Positions 54,743 to 64,000 of a DNA stretch of 64,000 nucleotides are shown in pieces. A program made the position numbers and the translations under genes. How positions within the stretch are numbered: the first letter of the stretch is position 1; every line of letters begins with the position of its first letter. The notes under the pieces were generated by a model. It saw only the letters and a program-made list of their open reading frames with translations. It was not told the DNA's origin and did not search any database. Source of the DNA: Gaeumannomyces sp. JS-464 (Eukaryota > Ascomycota > Sordariomycetes > Magnaporthales > Magnaporthaceae); the NCBI GenBank assembly GCA_002197995.1, contig NGZR01000001.1, forward strand, positions 5,704,001-5,768,000. Reading direction: 5' to 3'.

Positions 54743-56329
54743 AACGGCGATCGTTATTTTTCCGGGTTACATTTTTTACAATTCGATAATGTATATTTCC
54801 CGTATCGTTCCTTTTTTTATTCCGCTTCGCTAATTTTCTAAGCTTGTTTGCAAAATTTGTATTAGTTGCATTTAGCGTTTCGCTAACGGCATTAATAATG
54901 CCGACGTCGTCCGGGGATGCTATTATAAAGCTTATATATTTTTTATTTATTCCGCCTTTTTTTTTATTCGGTTCCGATTGTGCTAATTTTTATTTTTAGC
55001 TTTTCGCGTTTTAACTTATGTAAAGTGCGCCTTTTCGCGCGGTATTTGCGTTTAAGTTTGTTATTTTTTTTCCTTTTTTTTTTGTTGCGTTTTTTTATTG
55101 CTAATTTATCGGTTCCGTTTTAATAACCTTTCGCTGGCATTAAAAATTAGGTTTACGGCTTTTTCGTGCTTATTAACGTTATATCTAATCCCTTTTTAAA
55201 ACTGCTGCCGATTTAAAGAATGTTTTAACGGAAATCGCTTATATCGCTAAAGTTTATAACGGTTTTATTCCGGTGCTATATGCTTTATTACTAATGCTTT
55301 TTTCCAACTTCGTTATACTATTTTGGAATACGTTATCGCCGGTTACGTTCGATTTGCGAAAAACATTGGGAAGCGGTTTAGCGTTTCTTTTAGTACTAGG
55401 TTTTCGCGCTCGTTTTTTTCCAGCTTAGGGAGCGCTTTTGCTATTATAACTGCATTTAGTGGTTCGGGTTTCGTTCGCTCTTTTTCCGGCAATATAATGC
55501 CTTCGGCGCAAGCCATATCGGGTTAAGCTTTTAAAATTATCGATGCGTGGGACTCGTTTAACCGTATTCGAATAAAAGCGTTAGTTTTAAAGCGGGCTAA
55601 AATACAAATTTATCGATATTTCTTTTTATATCGCTGTTTTCCTTCGGTTCGCTAACCTTTTTGTGTTTGCTAAATGTCCTTCGTGCAAAATCCTTTTAAC
55701 TTTACTTTTAGTCGGATTTTGGCTAAATATTGGAAGGATGTTATTAACGAAATGTTAAAGGAAATAGGTAAAAATGGAAATAATTAATTTGGTTGGTTTT
55801 TTTCCAGTTGCGGTTCGCATATAAGGTATTAGCGTTGGTCCACTTTTCCTTCCCTTCGTTTTTGGTGGGGTATTTTCGTTTAACGTTTTATGGTTATTTA
55901 TAGTTCGGTTTTTTTCCGGTTTAGTAGCGTTTTTTTTTCTCCTTTTTTTTGCGCGTTTTTTTTCCACCTTTTTCGCTGCTTTAAAATTCATTAGTTTTTT
56001 AGTTTTAAACATTATGCGTGCTGCTTTTTTAAATGGTGTATTTCTTATTTCCCACAGCTCGAAATATGCCTTTCGGCTGTCCGTTTATGCCATCCCGGTG
56101 CCATCCCGCTGTTTGTCTTAACGGGTATATTAGGTTAGCACGTGCTATGCTATTTCCCTTTATTCGCTGCCGCATTCGCATAGCGGCGTTACCGCGTCGG
56201 GCACGTTCCTGCTAAATAGGAAAGCATTTAAGCCCAGCTTTTCCGTTTATGCTTTTAACTTAATTTTAGTTTTTTTACAAATAGCATAAAAAAATTTATA
56301 TATTTTAACTTTTTATTATTCTTATTAAC

Positions 56330-56700
56330 TTAATTTAATAATATAACTTCGTAATTTTAATAATAATTTTTCGCAATGTAACGCGGAGCTATTTTACGGA
56401 TTGGTTTTAAAAAACGGCTTTTTTTAATTTTAAAAGCATATAAATTTGCTTTACCATTATATTCGGAAAGTTTTTTTTAAAAAGCTAAGTTGCAAATATA
56501 TTAAACGAATGTAATAAACCGCGTTATATCCAAAGCTTACATTTTACTAACTTTTTTAATTTTTTTCGGCATTACCGAAAACTAATTTCAATATGCATAA
56601 TAATTTTAATAATGTTTTAGCTAAGCTTTTTTTTAAAAGCTAACCTAATTTGCTTTATACTTTTGTAATTTAATAATAAAACCGAATTGGAATATGCAAA
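56330..56700. repeat. Left arm of a long inverted repeat
   Basis: The reverse complement of about 56330-56700 matches 57100-57194 joined to 59324-59600. A shared word is ATATAACGCGGTTTATTACA-type sequence near 56525-56545 and 59383-59402. The right arm is interrupted by the first pogo element at a TA. The pair may be the long terminal inverted repeats of an older element, or two inverted copies. Boundaries are approximate. Confidence 0.6.
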
Positions 56701-57312
56701 AACGGTTGTTTAATACGGGTTTAAAAAGGAAAAGCGCTTCGGCGGTAAAATCCTCGCTTTTTTTTAAAAACGTTTACAATTTAAAATTACCCTATTTGCA
56801 ATGCTTATATAATATTTAGTTTTACTATAACGAATTACCTGCTATTTTTTTTTATCCCACTTTGTTATTTAACCGTCCAAACGCTTTTTTTTCCAATACG
56901 CATTAAACTACCGCAGTTATATAGTTTAATTTAGCTTTACTAATTGCTAATACATTATAACCACGTATAAAATGTTTTTTTTGCCATTTACAAATAGCTA
57001 ATTTTCGATTTTTTCGGGTTTTTTAAACTTTAAAAAAAGGCATTTATTTATTTTTATTTAAGCTTTTTATTTACAGCAAACCTTTGGTTTTTTAACTGGC
57101 TATTACTTATTATTAACCCTATTATACTAATTACAAGGCAAATTAAACTGGATTTTAAAAAAGGTTTAATTAAAATATTATTAAAATTATTATAACGTGG
57201 TTCACAAGCGAGTCGCGCACACAAGCGAGTCGCGCACCCACACCCGACTTCCGGTCAATCGACGCGCATGCCAACCTAACAACGCCAGGAATCCATTCAA
57301 ACTACTCGGAAC

Positions 57313-57580
57313 TGTTAGTGCATAATGCACTAAGATATTAAAGTTATTAATTACGTCGTATAGCGTGATTTAGGGTTTATACTTACCCTGTAAGTGTTTC
57401 ACTTACCTTGTAAGTAAAACGCTTACCCCGCACTTATTTATATAAGTACGGTATATATACAACTTTATTTATCTATATAAAAGCCTCCTTTCCCCTGCGC
57501 TAGTTATAGGAATTCCTAATGCTAAGCATGCCTTTAATACAATCCTTTTCCTTATATCACCTTTAGCATTAATCCTAACA
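57313..57580. mobile_element. Solo LTR inserted in pogo copy 1
   Basis: 268 bp starting TGTTAGTGCATAATGCAC and ending AATCCTAACA, so it has TG...CA ends with an inverted TGTTAG/CTAACA tip. It is flanked by a perfect 5-bp duplication GGAAC (57308-57312 and 57581-57585). Inside there is a TATA-like promoter (CTATATAAAAG near 57474-57484). The comparison with pogo copy 2, where the target sequence is uninterrupted, confirms the insertion. Termini are of the copia type seen in fungi. Little RIP-like decay is visible. Confidence 0.88.
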
Positions 57581-57613
57581 GGAACTGTATACATCGGACA
57601 TCTCTACTTCTTC

Positions 57614-59070
57614 CTAACAAATGCGCGCATTGTGTCCGGTTTTACCGCAAGTGCCACATCGCCGACGAGTCGTTATCGCCTTCCTTTATTAACCCCCATA
57701 ATCGCGCATTTTTTCTATAGCTGCCCATCCAGCTCCTCCTAATCCAGGACATTACGTATTTTTTCGACAGTATGTAACCCTTTTTATTGGACACGTGTTT
57801 TTTTGGCCTTCCGGCGTTTGCTTTAATGCCTCGTTCGCTTTGCGTAGCGAAGTAACTTCGGCCCTAAGGAGGGCCACTTAATGTATAATCGAACTCGTCC
57901 CTTTCGCAAGCTGGTCCACAGCCGCTAGCATAGGTAACGGAAAGCTGCTCCGGTAATTGGAAATCCGAGTTTTAATATGTTCGGATTGCGAAGTTGCTTC
58001 CTTGGCTATCCGCGGCGTTTTTGGAGGTCCAAGGTTCGGCGTTGTTTAAAGGCTCCCTCGGGGAATTGGAGTTCGTAGCTTTACATCCAGCTTTTTTAAA
58101 ACCGAACCCGGATTAAAAGGAGCAAAGCCAGCCTTTCGGAAACCTCCTTAAATGTTTTTCTCGTTATGGAGTTTAAAAATGCCGCTTTAAACGCCGAAAG
58201 GAATTCGACTTTGGTTACGTGGTTAACGTGCGACTTTATTAGGTTTTTCGATTTGTTAACCGTACGCCTTTTTTTAGCGGGCTAAAGCATTTAACGTTAA
58301 GCGGTTAAAAGAAGTAAACGAATGCGGAGGTATGCAAAGCGTAATAATGTTATGTTTTTGGCAATAAAGCTCGAAATTCGTCGAATAATGGCTTTCGTAG
58401 CCGTTTAGCATTAACAAACGATAGGTGCCTTTTATGCGCGATCAATGTGCTTTCGAAATGCTAAATCCATTCCAGGCCGAGCTCGTTCGTAGTCCACCCG
58501 TTAGCATTCGTTAAAATGACCCAATCGCGTGGAAAGCCGGTTTCGAATACTAATTGGCTAAGTAGTACTGCTTTTTAACGATAATAAAAGGGGATCGCTT
58601 AACCGCAACAATTAACCCTTTGGATAATTATAGCCCATTTTCAATTACTAAGCTGGATTAGCTTTGCTTTACTACGGCCTTCCGATGTTGTAATAATTAT
58701 AACGGCGGCGATTATGCCTATAAGGAAGCCGGTTTTGTCGAAATTGTAAATGTCGTTATTTAGGATGCTATATTTGTCGATAATGTTCCGCATAAAGTCG
58801 AACCACGCAAAAACGAGTTTGGGATTTTCGCATTTGGCCTTTTGGTAATTGTACTTTCGAATCCAACGCGTGCTAAAGCTTTGCGCGGCGCTTAACGAAG
58901 TTCGCGACCCAGTTTTTGCCGACGGCGCCGCGTCGCGTTTAGCGAGCAATCGGTTAGCCATATTTTTAACACTAAAAAGGCCGGGGAGGAAATGCGCGGG
59001 AATCCAGCTTAAGTATGTATTTAATAAGCGCCTCCTTTTCGGATTTCGTTAATTTCCGTAATTTGGGCAT
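57614..59070 (-). pseudogene. Transposase relict of pogo copy 1
   Basis: From ATG 59070 the minus strand reads MPKLRKLTKSEKEAL, the typical N-terminus of fungal pogo transposases, then the motif YNFDKTGFLIG (catalytic DDE region, usually YNFDETGF). Near the C-terminus is a zinc knuckle RCGTCGKTGHNAR, ending at TAG 57614. Frameshifts and stops break the reading frame, so no functional protein can be made. The span without the solo LTR, which lies beyond its 3' end, is about 1457 nt, nearly that of copy 2. Confidence 0.75.
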
Positions 59071-59605
59071 GCTATCGCGCGTCGAGCAGGTCGGCCGGCG
59101 CGTCGGTCGCGCAGTGTGGATTTAAAAATATCGTAAATTTTAGCCGCCGAACGCAAACTTAATCCCCAATTAAATTGGATTGCTTGTATAGCGAAAACAA
59201 TCCTAGCTTTTTTCGATGTCGATTTTATTTGGTTATTAAAAAATTAAGGTTGGAAGTGGGAAACGCGTGTCGCTTTGGAAATGCGCGATTCGCTTATGTG
59301 CGCAACTCGCTTGTAAACCACGTTATATATTAAAATTAGTTTTTAATAATACCGAAAAAAATTAAAAAATTTAGCAAAAAGTAAATTTTAAATATAACGC
59401 GGTTTATTACATTCGTTAAATACATTTTGCAATTTAGCTTTTTAAAAAAACTTTTCGAATGTAATAGTAAAGCAAATTTACCTGCTTTTAAAATTACAAA
59501 AAACCCGTTTTTTAAACCCATTTTACGATATTATAAACTTTACGGTTATATTGCAAAAAATTGTTAATAAAGCATTTTGCGAAATATAATTAATAAATAA
59601 AGTTA

Positions 59606-61465
59606 ACGTGGTTTACTAGTAAATGGGATAAACCAGCGAGTGGGACACGAAACGCGACAACGCGACATAACATTTTTAACAATCGATTCCTTTACTAAAC
59701 AAAATGTTAAACAAAAGCGACGAAAGCCGGGTAATTTTACTTTTTAAGCTTTGCAATTCGATTTAAAAATTAACCATTCGGAACGTTGTAAAAATTTACT
59801 TAATCGCGAAATCGACGTTAACGCGTCGAAAGCGCGGCTAACCTGCTCGACGGACAGCATGCCCAAATTACGCAAATTAACGGAATTCGAAAAAGAGGCG
59901 CTTGTTAAATATATACTCGAGCTAAATTCCCGCGCATTTTCTCCCCGGCCTTTTAGCGTTAAAAATATAGCTAACCGATTGCTCGCCGAACGCGATACGA
60001 GCACCGTCGGGATTAACTAGGTTGCGAAGTTCGTTAAACGCCGCCCGGAGCTTAACACGCGTTAAATTTGAAAATACGACTATTAAAAAGCCAAATGCGA
60101 AAATCCCAAATTTATTTTTGCGTAATTCGACTTTATACGAAATACCGTAGCCAAATATGGCATTTTAAATAATAACATTTACAATTTCGACGAAACCGGC
60201 TTTTTTATAAGCATAATCGCCGCCGTTATAATTATTACAATATTTAAAAGCCGTAGTAAAGCAAAGCTGGTTTAGTTTAGCAATCGAAAATGGGCTATAA
60301 TTATTTAAAAGGTTAATTATTACGGTTAAGCGATCCTTTTTTTTTTATCGTTAAAAGGCAATACTATTTGGCCAATTGGTATTCGAAACCAATTTTCCAC
60401 GCGATTAGGTTATTATTTAACGAATTTTAAAAAGTGAATTACGAATAAGCTCGGTTTAAAATGGATTTAGCATTTCGATAAACACATTATAACTCGCATA
60501 AAAAGGTTTTTATCGTTTGTTAATGCTAAACGGCTAGGAAAGCTACTATTCGACGAATTTCGAGCTTTTACTATTAAAAATATAACATTATTACGTTTTG
60601 CATACCTCCGTATTCGTTTTACTTTTTTTAGCCGTTTAACGTTAAATATTTCGGCTGTTAAAAAAAGCGTACGGTTAATAAATCGAAAATTTAATAAAGT
60701 TATACGTTAACCACGTAATTAAAATCGAGTTTTTTTCGGCGTTTAAAACGGCATTTTTTAACTTTATAACTAAAGAAATATTTAAAAAGGTTTTTAAAAG
60801 CTAACTTTGCTTTTTTTTTAATCCGGATTTAGTTTTAAAAAAGCTGGATATAAGGTTACGAATTTTAACTTCCCCGAAAAAGCTTTTAAACAACGCCGAA
60901 CTTTGGACTTTTAAAACGCTTTTAAACAGTTAAAAACGCAATTTTGCAATCCGAATATATTAAAACTTAAATTTCCAATTACCGAAATAGCTTTTTATTA
61001 CTTATGCTAACGGTTGTAAACTAATTAACGAAAAAGGCTAAAGCAATTATGCATCGGAGTTACCTTTTAAAGGAAAAGTGTTCCAAGCTACGAAAAGCGA
61101 ATAAAGCATTAAGCAAACGCCGAAAGGCTAAAAAAACGCGTGTTCGACAAAAAGGGTATATACTATTAAAAAAATACAAAATTTTTAAACTAGCAGGAGC
61201 TAAATAGGCAGTTATAGCAAGAAATGCGCGATTATAAAGGTTAAAAAAGGAAAGCGGCGACGATTTGTTAACGATGTGGCATTTGCGGCAAAACCAGACA
61301 TAATGCGCGCATTTATTAAAAAAAAGTAAAAATGTTCAATATATATAATTCCGAGTAGTTTAAATGGATTTTTAGCGTTATTAGGTTGGTATGCGCGTCG
61401 ATTAGCCAAAAGTTAAAATAGCGTGTTCCACTCGCTGGTTTATTTTATTTACTGGTAAACCACGT
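59606..61465 (+). mobile_element. Pogo/Fot1-type DNA transposon, copy 2 (heavily RIP-mutated)
   Basis: An 1860-bp element with inverted repeats beginning ACGTGGTTTAC and containing AACCAGCGAGTGG near both ends, flanked by TA (59604-59605 and 61466-61467). It is the same family as copy 1 but in opposite orientation: its 3' end aligns to the left part of copy 1, with nearly all differences C/T or G/A. The terminal repeats beyond the first 12 bp differ from those of copy 1, so the two may be separate subfamilies. Confidence 0.85.
59859..61319 (+). pseudogene. Transposase relict of pogo copy 2
   Basis: Starts MPKLRKLTEFEKEAL and stays open to TVGIN, where a TAG replaces the Trp codon usually found after IN in this family (TGG to TAG, a RIP-type change). 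Later remnants include YNFDETGF and a zinc knuckle with C-to-Y and G-to-R changes (CGICGKTRHNARIY) just before TAA at 61317-61319. Many stops follow the first, so the gene is dead. Length 1461 nt. Confidence 0.75.
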
Positions 61466-63491
61466 TATAAATAAACGTAATTGCTTATTTCGATTTAATT
61501 TAAATACCGTATTTATTTTTAAAAAATAAAAGTAACATTTTGTCCATATTTAACATTATAATTTAAATATATAAATATTTTATATTATAATTTAAGTTTT
61601 ATTTAGCTTTATTACAATAGTTTTAATTTTTTTAATAATATAACAATATACATTTTTTTATTAAACGTATTTATACCCGCGTAACAATTACGAAAAAACA
61701 TAGCGCTAAATAATTTATTTAGCAAACTATATTAAATAGCGGCTTTTAACCAATCCATTTATAACAATATTTTCGGGTTTAAAGTTTACTCCGTTAATAT
61801 TTAAAAAAGCTTCCAAAATAGCAGGCATTTATCGCTTTATATACAGCACGTTAGCGGAAAAACAATACAATTTCGAAAAGCTATAACGCTAAACTCGATT
61901 TTTATGTTTTTTACTTTATTTAAATGCAACCCATTCGAATGTAACACAAAATCCAAACAAAGCCGATTTTAAATTTTAAAAGTGTTGGTAAAAGTCGTAC
62001 TTTTGTAAGCACGGAAATCTCCTAAAAGGAAAAAACAAAAATCTATAAATTTGGAACTAGTGTTTGTAGTAATGCATGTTTTAGGAATCTAATTACAAAA
62101 AGGGGATTACAAAATTCCTTTTTATAGGCTCGTGGGAGCGCACGGCCCGTAGGCTTGCGGCTTTACGAAGCGTAAGCCCTTTTTTGGATGCACGCGTTAA
62201 ATTACGTAGATTAACAAAAAGTAATTTATATGCAAAACCTCGGTTTATGCAAAAGGCAATAGCAATAAACCGCTAACATTCCAATCGATTTAAACTAAAA
62301 TAACTTATTTAGCAAACTTGAAAAAGTTTGTTTCGAAAACGGACAATTATTTAATTTTTAATTTAACGTTGTTTAACATTACAACTAGCCTTTTTCCACG
62401 AAAATTTATACGAATTTAAAGTTTAATCTTTATACCGCTATTATTACCGCTAACATATCAATTTACGGCTTGTTTGCTTTAAAGCTAAACAACGGTATTT
62501 TAAATACTAAGATTTTTAATAAACTAGCGGCACCCTTTTAATAAGCAATTACATCGCTTTATATTTCGCTATTAGCCCCCGATATATTTATTAATAGCAG
62601 TATTTTTAAATTTAAACCTTACTCGGTTTAATTTTAAATTAATGTATAACTTTAAAAGCGGCAAAAAAACTATCTTTCCATTATATTAAATCGGTAAAGT
62701 TTTAAAATTTATTTAAAATTACCGCGCCGAGCTTATACCCGACATTTATTATCCTAATTATAAGCAAAAAGTTTTAACAAAATTATTAAAGTTTAAATAT
62801 AGTTAATTTAATAAATAGTTAATATATAAAACCTATCGCACTAGTAAACCACCGTTAATTATAATCGAACCCAATTAAAACGGCGAAAAACGTTTAACGT
62901 TTAAATAAGATAACGTACCTATTAAACGTAGAAAATCCGGCTTTAAAACCGAACAATCGGCGGATTATAATCCAAAAACATTTAAATTTATAGCGATAAT
63001 AGCTAATTAAAAACGTTAGTAGTAAATTAAAAAATGCGGATTTCCGAAATTATAAAGCTATACCAAAAAAACCAAAATACCAGCTGCTTTTTGGCAATAA
63101 AATTCGAGAAAATAAAAAACTTTTTTCCGTTATCGAAAGGTAGCATTAAAATTTAAAACATCCAACGGCTTTCCCGAACGACATTTTTATAATTAAAAAA
63201 CGTTTTGCTTTTAACCTTTTTTTTTCGATAAAACCGGCAAAGCTAAACAGCATTTTAACTTAACGAAAATGATAATTAATACCCGGTTAAAGCTATTTAT
63301 ACAAATAAAACGAAGGTTTTTTTATTAAATAGGTTAAACATAATAAATAAAATTAAGTACATTTTACAAACATTATAAAAACCTTATAAACGAATATAAA
63401 GCATAAGATTTAAACGCTAATTTAGCTAGGGAATTAACAATATTAAATGCGAAAAACGCGGAAATATATAGCGGTTTAAAATATTATAAAA
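61466..63491. other. Degenerate AT-rich sequence between pogo copy 2 and the right direct repeat
   Basis: No ORF or motif can be assigned. A short island at about 61985-62210 has more G and C and includes an imperfect hairpin (GGCTTGCGGCTTTACGAAGCGTAAGCC region), perhaps a younger insertion. Weak traces of a coiled-coil-like reading near 63410-63480 are not enough for a call. Confidence 0.4.
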
Positions 63492-64000
63492 TTATTATTA
63501 GTTATACTGCCGTTATGTTTGTAAAAACCTCGGTGCCTTTATTGTTTTATATACATGTAAAAACCTTTAAACTCGTTTCCGGGTGCGGACCGCATCCGGC
63601 TCGGTGGCTTAAAAATAAAAACCATATCTGCTTTTCGTATACGGTTTTTTGCTGTGTTAAACAATAATGCCGTTTGCTTAATTCCTGCGATTGCTTTTAA
63701 AAGTTCCATCGCGGAAACGTCCTTATAATTAATAGTAATAATAGGAAAATACGCAAAGGAAAAACTGTAAAAAATGCATATTACGCTTAGGTAGCGCCCC
63801 GGTATCGGGTTTTTTCTTTTTATAATGATTTTTGGTAGTGGTGGTGTTAGTTTAGTTGGTTACGACGGCCTGGTTATCCGCGTTCGAAGTTTTTCGGTCC
63901 CGTTTTAATGCTTAATCGCGTGGTTGCTCCGTAAAGTTCGGGGTCGTAATTAATATCGGGTAATTCGACGTAATTGTATTATTCGCTTCCGGAAATAACG
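63492..64000 (+). repeat. 0.5-kb direct repeat, right copy (LTR candidate, cut by window end)
   Basis: Matches 53702-54205 in the same orientation over its whole length up to the window end. Differences are mostly transitions, and each copy keeps C or G at some sites where the other has T or A. Confidence 0.75.

Larger units (their letters stand above)
57195..59323 (-). mobile_element. Pogo/Fot1-type DNA transposon, copy 1 (less mutated)
   Basis: A 2129-bp element with terminal inverted repeats beginning ACGTGGTT; the left end has two copies of ACAAGCGAGTCGCGCAC and the right end carries a mutated version. Flanked by TA on both sides (57193-57194 and 59324-59325). Its transposase lies on the minus strand. 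A solo LTR of 268 bp is inserted at 57313, so the original element was about 1.86 kb, the same as copy 2. Its left part is much richer in G and C than copy 2, so it was hit less by RIP. Confidence 0.85.
53200..64000. other. AT-rich, RIP-decayed transposon region
   Basis: From here to the end no intact gene exists. Long stretches consist largely of A and T with many TA steps, and related copies differ nearly only by C/T and G/A changes. Examples: the two pogo elements (compare 57250-57700 with the reverse complement of 61230-61430) and the two direct repeats. This is the signature of repeat-induced point mutation in ascomycetes. A few islands with more G and C (54449-54640, 56070-56220, 57195-58600, 61985-62210) mark sequences that escaped or arrived later. 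Confidence 0.85.

Overview
The window is a nuclear chromosome segment from a filamentous ascomycete fungus. Evidence: short introns (about 60-130 nt) with GTRNGT-type donors and GCTAAC/CTGAC-type branch sites, two Zn2Cys6 transcription factors, secreted CAZyme-like and lectin genes, GC-rich third codon positions, and a right-hand end with the C-to-T/G-to-A decay expected of repeat-induced point mutation (RIP). A Sordariomycete (perhaps Sordariales) fits best; the species cannot be read from the sequence.

Layout. Positions 1-53,200 are GC-rich and gene-poor, holding about 17 genes: the 5' part of an FAD-dependent monooxygenase (-), a secreted beta-lactamase-fold serine hydrolase (+), a Zn2Cys6 regulator (+), a class I glutamine amidotransferase-like protein (-), a basic disordered hypothetical (+), a sedolisin/tripeptidyl peptidase (-), a 182-aa unknown protein (-), a DUF1857 protein (+), a second Zn2Cys6 regulator (-), a secreted eight-cysteine protein (+), a Vps38/UVRAG-type autophagy protein (+), a hotdog thioesterase (+), a 74-aa Gly/Ser-rich protein (+), a fucose-lectin-like protein (-), a 2,3-dihydroxybenzoate decarboxylase-like amidohydrolase (+), a GPI-type chitin deacetylase (+), a DUF3112-type membrane protein (-) and a small secreted double-psi beta-barrel protein (+). 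Two miniature inverted-repeat elements lie between genes: a Tc1/mariner-derived one at 20,815-21,083 and one with perfect 8-bp target duplications at 52,361-52,792.

From about 53.2 kb to the end the sequence is AT-rich and has no intact gene. It is a nest of decayed transposons: a 0.5-kb direct repeat at both ends of the region (LTR candidates), a gag-like RGG-box ORF, a long inverted repeat, two pogo/Fot1-type elements of one family in opposite orientation with TA duplications (one heavily mutated, one much less so), and a well preserved solo LTR with a 5-bp target duplication inside the less mutated copy.

The genes are mostly independent; I see no convincing biosynthetic cluster or operon-like unit. 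A common theme is secreted or surface proteins (hydrolase, sedolisin, lectin, chitin deacetylase, beta-barrel protein, cysteine-rich protein).

A striking global feature is that 13 of the clearly recognised genes need one or more single-base corrections to keep their frame, nearly all missing bases in short G or C runs. With these corrections the exon lengths and intron phases always close exactly on the stop codon. I read this as uncorrected homopolymer error in the assembly rather than mass pseudogene formation, but it must be kept in mind for every protein described here.
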